A stretch of 64,000 nt of DNA from Cryptomeria japonica (lineage: Eukaryota; Streptophyta; Pinopsida; Cupressales; Cupressaceae): the NCBI RefSeq assembly GCF_030272615.1, contig NC_081406.1:144748091-144812090 (forward strand), given 5' to 3'. This document shows positions 23,063 through 34,270 of this stretch, one piece after another. The translations under genes and the position numbers were made by a program. Every line of letters starts with the position of its first letter. The stretch's first letter is position 1. The notes under the pieces were generated by a model that ran no database searches, was not told where the DNA came from, and saw only the letters and a list, made by a program, of their open reading frames with translations.

Positions 23063-25618
23063 TCACTTTATTCGATGTTTATGTATGAAGGCTTCAACAT
23101 GTAGTGGTGCATTATGTGGCTGACTCACAGAGGCGTCATCAGCTTCTGTGAATGTAAGGGAGTGTGGAATGGAAAGGTATCCCACCATGGCTTGAAACTG
23201 GTCCACATTCAGATCAGTAGGAACGACGGTGTCTCTCAAGATTTTGTCAAGAATAGCTTTATGAGCGGGGGATATACATAAGAGCTCAAGGATGGAGATG
23301 AGCGCGAGTGTCTTCCCTAACTGTTCTATAAGGTCATACTCAGGTTTGGTTGATGAAGAAGCAGTGTTTTTAGTGGGAGCACTTGGCAAAGTAATTTTAC
23401 CTCGACGGGTTGTAACATGACATTCAGCGGTAGGTTCAGAAGAAGATCCAACACCTTTTAGGACAATCTTGGGTCTTTGAGTAGGATTCTCAGGAGTTTT
23501 GTCCTTGATGATAATAGTAGAGACATAATTGTCCATCGAGATGTGATTGATGGTTGAATCATAGTTGTAAGACGCTCTGGTATAGTTGGTTTGATCATCT
23601 GTGACTTTATCTTTTCCTTTATCATGCTTTGGGAATGGTTCCTTAAACATTTCATGTTCTTGATTGGATGAGTGTCCCTCTATCTCAATGTCACCTTTAT
23701 CAACGAGATCTTGTATGATGTTTTTCAATCGATGACAATTTCCTGTCTTATGACCCTTGCTCTTATGAAATTCACAATACTCATCATCATTCCACCAATT
23801 TAGTTTAACCTTTGGTTCATATGGATGAAAATCTGGAACTGTGATTACCTTGTTTGCCACTAACTTTTTGAAGACTGACTCAAGTGGTTCTCCCAATGGA
23901 GTGTACTTCCTTCATGATCTAGAAGTTGTTTGAGTATTCACTTGATTGTTTGTAGAACTTGATCCCAAAAAGATGAATTTGGGTCGCACTGTATTGGCAT
24001 CAACAACACCATCATTGACTGTGTTCTTGTTTTTATTCCAAAATCTTGGCTTGTCTTTTCCTTTAAAGTCATCTTTGTTCTCCTTAAATATCTTAATGAC
24101 TCCTTGCTCAATTAGGACCTTTTTTGTTGCTAAGCCTTTTTCAATAACGTCCCTGAAGGTGGACAAACAGGCTTTCCTTAGATCATAGCCAATGTCTTTG
24201 TTAACGTTTTGTGTGAACATCTCTACCATTTGTTTTTGTGGAATTTCACAAGAGCATCTGCTAGCTAGATTCCTCCATCTTTGTAAAAATGATGCAAAAG
24301 ACTCTCCCTCTTTTTTCTTGGTGTTGCATAAAGTAGTGACTGATATGTCTATCTCTATATTGTAGGAGAAATGTTGAATAAATGCCTCTGCTAAGTCACT
24401 CCATGACTTAATACCAGGTGGAAGTTGGGAGAACCATTCCATAGCTTGATCACCTAAGCTTTGTGGGAATAATCTCCTCAAATATGTCTCTTTTGCTGCC
24501 ACTTCAATGCAAGCTGTGAAAAACTATCTTATGTGTGCCTTAGGATCCCCTTTTCCTCTATACTTATCAAATTTAGGTGTCACAAAGTGTGTAGGAAATG
24601 GAGGCATTGGAATGCTCTTGTCGAATGGATAAGGACATATGTCTCTCATTGTGTATGTTGGCTTTGGTGTATTTATGTCCTCCATTTTCTTTTGTAAGTC
24701 TCTGATTTGTTGCTCCAAATTGCTCTTAGGTGGAGATCGACTTCTTGAAGCATACCCCATGTTTGAGGCACCAATTGGAGTAGGAGCATGTTGCATATAT
24801 GGATGATATTGATCATACACATGTTCATATGGAGGAGGTCTATAATAATGCTGTGTATATGGACCACTTGGTATAGATTCATGTTGAGGAACGCCATATC
24901 TGTTTTGTGCATGTATACCATACTCTACAGGCATGTCATGTTCTATTGTATTGCCCCCAAATTTGACACGGGGTTTCCTTGTGTCCAAATTTTGAGCATG
25001 CCTTTGAATATCCAATTGCTTTGGTTGATCCATAACTTGAGTATGTGATTGAGCATATCTGTCTGCATAAGACTTCCATAATGGTCTGCGAAAGTGAGTA
25101 TCATATGCTTGACCATGTGTGTGTGGGACCTCTGGTTTCTAAAGCAAAGACGATGGTGATTCTGGCACCATATGTGGTCCTCTATGTCCTCCACTATTAG
25201 GCATTCTTTGATCCATGTTGGAGTGAGTTTGTTGCAAAGGTCGACTTTCCATTATTTGAGACATGTCAAAATTATGAGGTATCTTGGCTCCACTTTGTGC
25301 CATCATTTGTAAGAAATATTGTCTATCTCTCCTCATTATTTCCTCAACCAACCGATTGAAATGGGGATTCATAATGGATTCTTCCACATCTGATGAATGT
25401 ATTGAAAAGTTGTCCATATTGTCATTGTGTGTATTAGTGTTGTTTGTAGTGCCCATGTTCTCAACATTTGGAATATTTCTATAGACATCCATGTCAGGTA
25501 ATGTAGTGTGCTTAGGATTGAAAAAGATATCATTGTCATACTCATAAGAACTCATGTTTGCAGACTCTTGAGCCTCTTTAGTTTCTCTCTGAGATTTTTG
25601 AAGACGAGTTTCAACCAT
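23063..25618 (-). pseudogene. gag: Element E gag
   Basis: The ATG at 25618 opens a long frame running to the protease, with stops at 25139 (TAG), 24524 (TAG), 23912 (TGA) and 23063 (TGA). A Tyr/Pro/His-rich region (about 24950-24760) precedes a helical segment. The retrotransposon gag domain follows, beginning KETYLRRLFPQSLGDQAMEW (about 24490) with FASFLQRWRNLASRC. A Cys/His finger, CEFHKSKGHKTGNC, lies near 23770. It is the particle shell of E and is homologous to the gag of H. Confidence 0.88.
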
Positions 25619-26129
25619 GAACTAGGTATTGACAAAGATGTGTGAGAGTAGATGAAAATGGAAAAAGTATGGAAGACCAAGAGTTGGATGGAATGTAAAT
25701 GAATCTGAGGTGTACTTGCAATGTCCAAAGTGTAAGACCAAGTATGCATGTAGTAGAGTAGGTGTGACTTCCAAAGAGAGGATAGTTTCTCTTGATGAGG
25801 TAAGTTGACCTTGAATCTAAGCAAGACCAAATGAGACCCAAAGGTAAGAAACCTTGATGAGGGACCACTTAGCAAAGTATTGTTGTATGTAGTGTGTTGA
25901 CAAAGTATGATGAGGACAAGCAAGTGACCTTTTGACTCAAGTTTAGACAATTGTGAATGTAGAGTAAGGTGTAAAGCAATGATGGACTTTGTGAGACCCA
26001 AAGACAGGTTGAATGCTAAATGAAACCTTGGAGAAATGACCTAGCAAGCTCAAGAATTCCGAAACTGATTTCTTTTATTTTTTGGGCTGTAAAATTTTGT
26101 GCAATTTTAAACACAAACTCGCATGTATA
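25619..26129 (-). other. E leader, proximal to gag
   Basis: This is untranslated leader with no recognised gene. Antisense and sense short ORFs here have no family features. Confidence 0.5.
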
Positions 26130-26135
26130 CTTCAC

Positions 26136-26261
26136 AGACGCGGTTCCTTGACACAGACATGTCTCTATTCAACACAGACGCGGTTATACACACAGACGTG
26201 ATTCTGCCCTTCATAGATGCGCTTAGACAACATAGACGCGATTAAAACAGATACAAACGCG
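26136..26261 (-). repeat. Seven-copy periodic motif array in the E leader
   Basis: On the + strand, AGACGCG or close variants start at 26136, 26155, 26176, 26194, 26215, 26234 and 26255 (spacing 18-21 bp). In element sense the motif is CGCGTCTGTG. Confidence 0.85.
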
Positions 26262-26544
26262 TTTCTGTAAAATTTGTGCAATTTTTTCCAATCTGTGAAG
26301 TCATTTTTGTTGTGACGAAATCTGAATGTTTGACTATTTTTTCGTGACAAGAGGACATAGTGTTGATGAAGACCCAATGTTTGTAAGTGTCTTGACTCAA
26401 AAATGACTCCAAAAAAATGTGTTGTTTGATGTAAAATTGTTTTGCATACACTTGAAGACACAAAAGACACAATGTTTTGTTGTTTGGTCTTGAATGTTTG
26501 AATGTTTAAAATAAGTCAAGCACAATTCTTATGGCTGGCCAAGA

Positions 26545-26960
26545 CAATAGTTGTTGATCCCACATGGGGTTTTACCCCCGAGGCTATGCTATTCAGAGCG
26601 GATACTTAGATGCTTGACCTCACTGGCTCCACCCTCGGTACTCACTTCTCAGGTCAGCCAAGCATCAGTCCCCACGAAAACTCCTCATGGCGAACTTTGT
26701 ATCTCTACTAAGAACTGTATGTGTGTGGGCCACTACCAGAGGTCCGACCTCCTGCCCCAACAACTAGAAGGATTTGGGCTTCGAAAACAAAAAGGTGCTA
26801 GTAAGGGCATCCGCTCGTGTGGCTATACATGCGGCACTTTTAGCTCTATAAATACAAAAGGCTCCCAGCCGGTAGGGGTTACACCCTACAAATGATCAAA
26901 TAAATTTGATCAAACGGGTTTATGGGGAGACATAGTGTCGGTATGAACTAATCAACACAC
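26545..26960 (-). other. Conserved leader block shared by E and H
   Basis: This roughly 400-bp block matches 47265-47690 of element H in the same position and orientation relative to each element. Runs such as CCACATGGGGTTTTACCCCC, a CTATAAATAC box and GGTTTATGGGGAGACATAGTGTCG are recognisable in both. The antisense strand (+ here) has a partly conserved reading frame in both copies (PPRL-YS then CLT-LA and DLL-QQLEGF). Confidence 0.7.
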
Positions 26961-27485
26961 GTTATCCATAGTTTTCACCATGAATACATTTGTTTATAGT
27001 GGTTCGGAAGAGGTGGGTTTTCCTCACTACCACTTGGGTCATTCTCTTCTCACTAGTAGTCCTAATGACCACACGCGAAGATAGACCCTCTAAAGATTAA
27101 ACAAAAAGAGTCTATTGCTCAAGACACAAAAGACAATGATTCAATTTTACTGCACTAATTGAAGTGTTTGCTAGTCTATGAAAACAAGGCACACAATAAA
27201 AATCCAAAACCCTTGCTAAGGACCTGCAATAAAAAGTTGTTAGTAGTTTGGGTTGTTTGAAATAATCACCCCTTCCTGCAAACACATAAGTTAGGTAAAC
27301 TTTAAAACCCAAAAGACTTTGTGAAATAGGGGCCTTCAACCAAACGATTTTTCCTTCAAGACAAGCTGCACCAATTTCATTAGATAGATCTGAAAATGTT
27401 AGCTCAAAATAAACCAGATTTGAAACCCTAAACGGAAAATCCAAAAATTGAATCAATAAAAATCCCAAAATTTGAAACTGTCGAA
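26961..27485 (-). other. E leader middle, no gene seen
   Basis: No supported ORF, and no clear counterpart in H was found by eye. Confidence 0.4.
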
Positions 27486-27488
27486 CAT

Positions 27489-27764
27489 AGACGTGGTTAC
27501 CCTTTTCAAAGACGTGGTTACCCTTTTCACAGATGCGGTTCTGTGACCTAGACGTGGTTCTGAGAGACATAGACGTGGCTCCAAAACTTAGATGCGATTT
27601 TCGAACACAGACGTGGCTAAAAACTTCACAGACGCGACTTTATGACATAAACGCGATTTTTGAAAACCTGCAAAACAAAATGTTGCCGATAGCACAGACA
27701 CGATTTAAGTTGTTGCAGATGTGCCAGAAAATCAAGAACGCAATCCGAATGTACGGAGACGCGA
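27489..27764 (-). repeat. About 12-copy periodic motif array just after the E primer-binding site
   Basis: On the + strand, AGACGTG/AGACGCG variants start at 27489, 27510, 27531, 27550, 27571, 27590, 27609, 27630 and 27649, then less regularly at about 27697, 27735 and 27757. The regular part has spacings of 19 or 21 bp. It begins about 90 bp downstream (element sense) of the primer-binding site. Confidence 0.88.
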
Positions 27765-27853
27765 AAATACAAAAAATGCTGTTGAAAATGTCCGATCTGC
27801 AACTTCAAAAACACAAAATCTGCAACAAGAAGGTTAAATACAAAGGGACAAGA

Positions 27854-27871
27854 GTCCCACCGGGCGTGCCA
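27854..27871 (-). other. Element E primer-binding site
   Basis: In element sense TGGCACGCCCGGTGGGAC starts 3 bp after the LTR end. It resembles the TGGCGCCCACCGTGGGGC site of element H. The priming tRNA is not assigned here. Confidence 0.75.
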
Positions 27872-27874
27872 AAA

Positions 27875-28643
27875 TGTTTATGGTGAAAATGGATAACAAT
27901 AATAACAAAATTGAAAGGCTAAATGAATTCAACCACCAAACCCTAGCCTAACAACAACAAAGATCCACCATAACATATGAAGATTACCTAAGACAATGCA
28001 AATCAAATGAAATCACAAAGATTATACCATTACATGTCCAATAGGGTTTTGATCTCCATTCTTCCTATCTCCATTGATCTTGCTTGATATATTTGCTCTC
28101 AGATTTTATGTGCACAAGAGCTCAACAAAGAACGAAATGTGGTTGCAAGTAGGATCATAGTGTAGCCAAGTCCTTAAGATTGTGGATTAGGGTTTGATAA
28201 TGAAGGAAGCATCTCCTTAAATAGAAGACACAATATGAAATGGAGGGATAAGATTGAGAGGTGTAAAAAAAGGAGGTCGGCTAAGATTAGAGGGTAGGTA
28301 GAAGAAATAATAAAATAATGAAAGAGGTAGGTAGTGTAGGAATTAAGAGATGAATGACATGTGTCATGTGTAGAAAAGGCTAATGAATTAATTAAATAAA
28401 TAAAGATTTATTTAATTAATAGAAGAAATGAGATCAATTAAATAAATAAATATTTATTTAATTTAGGAAAAGGACAATTTAAATAAATAAATGTATTTAT
28501 TTAAATGAGAAATAAGGCTAGAAGAGGATAAATGAATTAATTAAATAAATAAAGATTTATTTAATTAATAGAAGAATTAGGCTTAGATAATTAAATAAAT
28601 AAAATATTTATTTAATTAGACATGACAATTTTGAGTGTCTACA
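27875..28643 (-). repeat. Element E 5' LTR
   Basis: On the + strand it starts TGTTTATGG and ends GTCTACA, so in element sense it is TGTAGAC...AAACA. It is a direct repeat of 12398-13164 including the five AT palindromes. Confidence 0.92.
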
Positions 28644-28648
28644 ATGTG
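28644..28648. repeat. Target-site duplication of element E (right)
   Basis: ATGTG, identical to 12393-12397. Confidence 0.85.
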
Positions 28649-28700
28649 TATGGCATACCAGTCTACTGAAAAATTGACTCTTTTTCTCTTTGTTTTGCTC

Positions 28701-28716
28701 CCTAGCAGAGTCGCCT
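28701..28716 (-). other. Element C primer-binding site
   Basis: Element sense reads AGGCGACTCTGCTAGG starting 6 bp after the LTR end (28723). The GGCGACTCTGCT core is a common plant gypsy priming sequence. I do not assign the tRNA with confidence. Confidence 0.65.
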
Positions 28717-28722
28717 AAAATC

Positions 28723-31700
28723 TGTTAGTGAACAGATTTGCCCTTTGTTTTCAAATGATTAACCTTAAACTCTGTTACCTTATTCTGAGAGCAAATAATT
28801 CACTAAACAGTTGGGTAAGTGTTGTTCAAATCACTTCCCTCTGAATTTTTGCATAGGTACAGCTCCCTATCTTAGTTTTTCATGAAATGTGTTTTATTTC
28901 TATTTATATCTGAATGAAGCTTTTAACCAAAAAGCGTATAAGGCCACCTATTTCATTCTTGGATGAAAGGCTGCAACTTTTCTCATGTCTCATAAATAAT
29001 GGAAAACTATTTTCTTAATTTTTAAAACATATAACTACAACAACTTAAACAAAGTTCAATATACTTCTTGCACTTAAACTAATTAAAGACAAACAGATTC
29101 AAGAAAAATAAATCCGCCTTCAATCAAGATTCTTTTCTAGAGTAAACAACACGTTCAAAGGAAAGAACACCAGAAGAATAATGAAAAACTGCAATGAAAT
29201 GATCAATTACTATTACTTGATCGGATGAACATATGCAAAGACGTGTTATCTATGCAGATTCAAAATACATAGATCTTTCTTCTCCCCAAGAACAATATGA
29301 TCAGATTTCATATATATATCCTTATGCAACAAAGACACAAAAAAATATATCTGCCAATCTTTTTCACAACAGGTCCCAATCATCTGATTCTTCCTTTGAA
29401 TAAGAACCGAAAATACCAAAAACAACACTTCAGTCGAAGTTCACAAAATTAGTTACTAAAATCTAACCTTTCTACCATCTGTTTTACTTAATTTATAGTC
29501 TAAATGGGGGAGGTCTCCCTGAAAACTCAACCACTCCCCGATAAAATAGTTACGAAACCAACAAAAAGTATCTTGGGACAGTTGTCTCAAAGTTTTTGCA
29601 TAACTATGAAAAATGTTTTAAAAATAAAGAAAACTAGCCCAAAGTGGATGCATTATGTCATATTTCATCATCATCATCTTCTCCGTCTTCGTGAGCATCA
29701 TGAGTAGCTGTGAGTTCCTGGATCATTGATTGGCTTGGGACTTTCATCACATTGAGTTTTGCCTTTGCCACTTCTTTATTCCACTTATGTTGCACCATCT
29801 TCTCTGAGTGCTTTGGTAGTTGATCATTCCCAATGAAAACCATAGATTTGGTCCTAGGCACCTTGGTTATATCCTCTGGTGTGAAACTACTCCTAACTCT
29901 GATCGTCTCCATGTTCAAACGGAAAGACTTGACTGCTTCGAGTGTGTTTGACCCACAGATTCCTAGCTCCCAGTCATGATCAGGATTAACCACTTTATTA
30001 TCCTTGACTATACTGCTTTGAAAATCCTGGAGTTCATAGACGGAGGTTGTTGCATCCGTAATTACCGATTGAAAGGTGAACACCCGCCACATGATAGTTT
30101 CCTTTAGCATGAAAAGTTGGCATTCATCAGCTACCAGCTTAATTGAATGCTCTGTCAGAAACCTGCTAGTCCCATACTCTTCGATTTTGGTAAACAGAGG
30201 TAGAACATTTTGCCATTTGTTCTCTTCTTTCTCCCACGGTACAAGCTAGTTTTGGATTTCAGAAATTAGGCTCTGTACTTCATCACACAACTTCCGAGAG
30301 TCGATAATGTATTTTTCACCATCTTTAATTACTTGTTCAATCCACTTCTCAACCACTTCAGCGATGCTCTTAGCTCGTTGAACTTGGTTCATCAACTTCT
30401 TGTTTTCCGGAGAAGTTGGGTCAAAATTCTCAGTGGCATGGGATATTGGAATTGCTCCAAGGCAACCGATGCTGTCGATGAATTGAGCCAAAACACTTAT
30501 GTGTCTTTTAAGTTCTCTTTTCTCTCGTCCATCCTTCTCTGACCGGGTAAGCATTTTCTTCGCTGACACTTGGAAAAAATGGTTATCTGCATCCCTGCTC
30601 ATCTTTCCCAACTCTACTTTTGTGATTTCAAAATCATCAGAACCAACCTCTTTGTTCTCATCTCTCAGTTTGTAAGAGGCAATTTCCGCCGTCCATTTAC
30701 TAGTTTCTTTGTCATTGTTTAGGTTAGCGGTGGTCTTGAACCTCTTTGGCTTTGGATTCTTCTTGGAATTCTTAGCAACCATCTCCTGAATTGGAATGGT
30801 CACAGGAAGAAAGCTCCTTTTCTTGTTCACTGAGGTTGTTAACCATTTAGGGATCGCAGCAAAACAAGAAGTTCCTTCAATCATTTTTAGTGGTGGCATC
30901 ATTGCCACAGTCACTATTTGGGAGTCTAGAGCAGAAGCAACTTCACCATCCAAATCTTCAATTTCAAAAATTTGAGCCTCAAGCAAGACATATTTTACTC
31001 CCACATCCTTGACCTGATCCATCTTCCTCTGGGTGACACTACGTGATCGAGTATGCTGAGGGGTATTGAAATCTAGAGTTGGGCTAGACCTGCGTCTAGG
31101 CTGAGTTGACTTGATTTCCTTACCTACATGAATAGGAGCACTGTTAGAAGGATGTTTTGGTGAAGATATATTTCTTGCAAAAAGGGACTTGGCACTTGGT
31201 TTCATTGCTTTCTTTTTAGCCACCCATGCCACGGTTCTTTCCAGAACTCGTTTGGTTCTCAATTGTATGTCATCATTTTCCTCCTCATCCCAATTAATTG
31301 GGGGCATTTCAGTCTTTGCATGGGCTAAATACGCTGGTTCAAACAGTTCAAGATAATCTTCTTCAAGCCCTTTAATATCGAACCTTATTTGCAAAGAAAT
31401 AACCTATTCCAGCACCAATCTCATGTTTTCTCTTTTGAAGACTTCAAGTTCATCTGAACAGTCTTCCCAAGAATCTTCCAACTATGGCATGGGAAGATAA
31501 GGCATTAAGCCAAGGCTCTGAAAAAATCCTTTATTGTCAAACCCTTTTCTTTCAGCATACAGAGAGAAATTAAAATTTCTAAGATCTGCTCCTATACTAA
31601 GTGCATCAGACATTGAATTACAAGACAACACTCCCAATTGTATGGGAAAGTGACCTTCCCACTTGTCTTTTAGCTGTGCTTTCTTGACCATAGAAGTCAG

Positions 31701-32668
31701 TTGTCTGCATACTTCTGCTAGAACAAAACAATCAGAACAAAAGTGTGGAAGCTTGAAGGGTTCCTCTTCAAAGCCTCCTACCCGTATATAGCAAAAGCAT
31801 GGGAATTGGATGTAAAAACTGTCGAACTTCTTAATCAAGGTCTGTGCATCATCTGAAATCCGTTTGGCCTTTGTACCCTTCAGTTCATGACACAGATCAC
31901 CTAGGAATGCATTGTGTACCCTTCTGAACTCTTGTAGGGCATTGTCTTTTTGCAGCATTGGATAAAACTCATACACCAGAACATCTTCCTCAGTGGGCTT
32001 CTTGGGTATACCCTTTAACTCTTTAAGATAGGCCAGACAATACAAAAGATATGAGGACATGAAGAAGTTTTGTTGAAATTGCTTGGCTAGGCTCAACTTC
32101 TATCTCATTGAATCAGCAATTAACTCTGCCCAATCCAAATATTGTTTTGCTTCCAGAACTAATTGCACATAGCAATATATCCAATCATCAAAGCTATAAG
32201 CTTCGACAGAACCTCAGGCTCAATGCAACAGAAGCATCACATCGTGGATATGTGGTAACATGTGGTTCTTGTTAGGATTTTTAGGTATTCTAGAACCACC
32301 TCTCTGAGGGACCTTCAACCAGAACTTCGCCACATTATTCCTGTGTCCGACTCTATCTGCATTGTACTCACTAATTGACTAGGTAGGGGAGAAATTAGAA
32401 AACTGGCAATCTGGTATCTTGAACACTAAAGCAATCACCTCATGATTAATGGCAAGAAGGGTTTCACCATTATCCCTTTTAATAGTTTCAGATACAGGGT
32501 CATATCTGGCAATACACTCCCTAACCAACTCTGGACAAGGAATTGCTGGAGGAAAGGCTGTGGCTTCTAAAAGTCCACTACTCAAAATCTCTATACAATA
32601 AGACTTATCAACACCCTTGAACACCCTTTCTTTCAAATCTTCAAGGTTCTCACCCTTAAGGTCAGTAT
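28723..32668 (-). repeat. Element C 5' LTR (outer end truncated)
   Basis: This is a direct repeat of 1490-5434. Identity stops at GGTCAGTAT (32668). From 32669 the sequence is coding-frame copia gag of element A, so the outermost LTR bases, including the start of the LTR ORF, have been lost. Confidence 0.85.
29658..32636 (-). pseudogene. LTR-borne long ORF of element C, copy 2
   Basis: This is the same ORF as 5501-2425, missing its first residues through LTR truncation. It reads in one frame from 32636 to 29658, with stops at 32379 (TAG where copy 1 has Gln in PTQSIS), about 32099, 31482 (TAG, shared with copy 1), about 31404 (TAG, shared) and 30246 (TAG, copy 1 has Gln in QNQLVPW). The basic Ser/Arg-rich segment RRRSSPTLDF and the acidic EDDDDEI end are preserved. 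Comparing the two copies shows which stops arose after insertion and which were inherited. Confidence 0.6.
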
Positions 32669-33592
32669 GATGAAAATTTACCTTTGAAATATTTCTCTTG
32701 TAATAAGTTATGACTATTTTCTTCTAGGTGTCTTGAAAGAATGTCTAGATATGATAAGAATGATAGATTTGAAAGGCATGATAGATCTGATAAGAGTGAT
32801 CAATATGATAAGCATGATAAGTATGATAAGCCCTATAAGTCTAACCAAAAGTACATATATCAGAAGAGATGTTATTATGCTATTGTTGAAGGTGTGACAG
32901 ATGAAGAATCAAACAATGGGAATTCAGAAGAAAAAAATGTATTTATTGATATCAAAGAAGATGATCCGGTACCAGTGAATTCTACAAGTTGCATTGTTGA
33001 GGAGAAAGCTTTGGCTGCTAAGATTGAGGAGAGAGATGAATGGGTAATTTACAACAGTTGTTCACATCATATGACAGGTGATAAAAGAAAAAAATTGAGT
33101 ATGGAGAGATATGATGGTGGTATAGTGATACTCGTGTGATTAGTGGTAGAGATTCTATATCTTTTGATGGTAAGAATAATACCGATGATGTCTTATATGT
33201 TGAAGGTCTGAAGCATAATATTTTGAGTGTTGGACAGATGGTTGACAAGGGATATAATTTGCAATTCAAGAATGGTAAATGCAAGATTTTGAATGCCTCC
33301 GGAATAGAGATTTCATTAGGGACAAAGACTAAAGGTAATATATTTCACTTGAATGCTTGTGAGAAAATTTGTTTGATTGCTTAGATTGATGAAAGTTGGT
33401 CGTGGAATAGAAGGATGTGTCATGTTAATTTGACTGCTTGATAAGGATAAGTTCTACTCAAGTTGTTAGAGATTTGCCTAAAATTGTAAAGCCCTCTAAT
33501 TGGATATGTAATGAATGTTGGTTGGGAAAGCAAACAAGAAATTCATTTAAGAGTAAGCTTTATACATCTAATGAATTATTAGTGTATGCCGC
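32669..33592 (+). pseudogene. pol: Element A gag end, protease and GAG-pre-integrase
   Basis: It resumes in the degraded zinc knuckle (FSCNKLWLFSSRC), then the charged Asp/Lys repeats at 32741. The protease site reads WVIYNSCSHHMTGD, where the catalytic Asp-Ser-Gly of copia proteases has become Tyr-Asn-Ser, so it is dead. After a frameshift near 33130 follow LYVEGLKHNILSVGQMVDKG and the GAG-pre-integrase Cys pair in CNECWLGKQTR (about 33510). Coding stops in KLYTSNELL at 33592, where G begins. Confidence 0.85.
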
Positions 33593-33887
33593 AAATGTGG
33601 TATCAACTCGCAATAGAGAAGAACACTTCAAACATACACATGAAATATTGCATTAGAGTTAGAAATCAAAATAAAACAAAGCAAGTTAATGAATCAAAAC
33701 TCTTTAAAATCATTCCATGCTCCTCTATCTCTAAAGATCTCTAAGATTCAAGGTGGCCCTCACTTGGAAGAGCACTTGATCCTCAAGATGAGAACCTGGA
33801 GAATGAGATTTAAGTGGTTCTAGGATCAAAATGGATGCAACTATGATCCTAGTGAATGATCTAGATATGAAACTAGATAATGATATG
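33593..33887 (-). mobile_element. Element G, left part (LTR-like segment)
   Basis: This non-coding sequence interrupts the integrase of A. With 40101-40969 it makes about 1.16 kb that, on the minus strand, begins TGTGAATTTT and ends GGCATACA, as an LTR would. No target duplication was found and part of the A integrase is missing, so the ends are tentative. Confidence 0.45.
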
Positions 33888-34258
33888 TGTTAGAGTAATT
33901 GGGTCTTTACTTGATTAATTAAACATTATTTGTTTAATTCTTTAAGTTTCCAATTATCTTTTTACACTTAAGCTAACATTAGGTGCATATAATTAATTAT
34001 TTTAATTAATTATTATGTGCAAGCCTAGGGTTTTCCTTTTTTAGGGTTTCTTGACCTATTAGAGGTTACTTTTTCTTTTCATTGTATTATCTTTTCACAA
34101 TACATTTCTGATGAATTGGAGCTCTCATTTTTGGAGAATATTTTTCCTGTGCTTTGTTTGTTCTTCAGATTTTGCTTCATTGCTTCTCCTTGTAATAGCT
34201 TATTCAGCTTGCAGAAGATCTTTAGGCTATTGTGGGGTTGTATTTCTCAACTCCTATA
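33888..34258 (+). repeat. Element F 5' LTR
   Basis: It starts TGTTAGAGTAATTGGG and ends CTCCTATA directly before the primer-binding site. The usual terminal CA is decayed to TA. It contains an AT-rich inverted region (TAATTAATTA repeats) in which the 3' LTR has lost 13 bp. Confidence 0.88.
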
Positions 34259-34270
34259 TGGTATCAGAGC
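34259..34270 (+). other. Element F primer-binding site (tRNA-iMet)
   Basis: TGGTATCAGAGC, an exact match to the standard copia priming site, abutting the LTR. Confidence 0.92.

Larger units (their letters stand above)
12398..28643 (-). mobile_element. Element E: Tat-like Ty3/gypsy retrotransposon with antisense PMD ORF
   Basis: E is on the minus strand: 5' LTR 27875-28643, primer-binding site 27854-27871, a leader of about 2.2 kb, one gag-pol frame 25618-18124, a 5-kb 3' region carrying a + strand ORF, and 3' LTR 12398-13164. The 5-bp target duplication ATGTG proves a clean insertion into the leader of C. The LTRs differ at roughly ten positions over about 770 bp by eye, the lowest divergence of any LTR pair here, in keeping with E being the innermost element. 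Domain order RT, RNase H, archaeal-type RNase H, integrase places it in the Tat lineage. Confidence 0.92.
1490..32668 (-). mobile_element. Element C: Ty3/gypsy retrotransposon with giant ORF-bearing LTRs
   Basis: C runs on the minus strand: 5' LTR 28723-32668, primer-binding site at about 28701-28716, leader (split by E), gag 12225-11056, protease, archaeal-type RNase H, RT, RNase H, integrase to 6592, then 3' LTR down to 1490. The inner LTR end is CACTAACA and the outer 3' end at 1490 is TG/CA. The 5' LTR stops abruptly at 32668, where the two LTR copies stop matching while the 3' copy's ORF continues, so I infer a deletion at the C/A junction. No matching target duplication was found. The insertion lies in the gag of element A. 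Confidence 0.85.

Noticed and set aside
26551-26895. Plus-strand ORF in the E leader as a protein gene
   Set aside because: The frame is only partly kept in H (stops and shifts), so I list the block as conserved leader and not as a gene.
33883-33887. ATATG as target duplication of F
   Set aside because: The sequence immediately after the 3' LTR is GGTGC. GATATG occurs 13 bp further on and in several nearby places, so it is not evidence of duplication.
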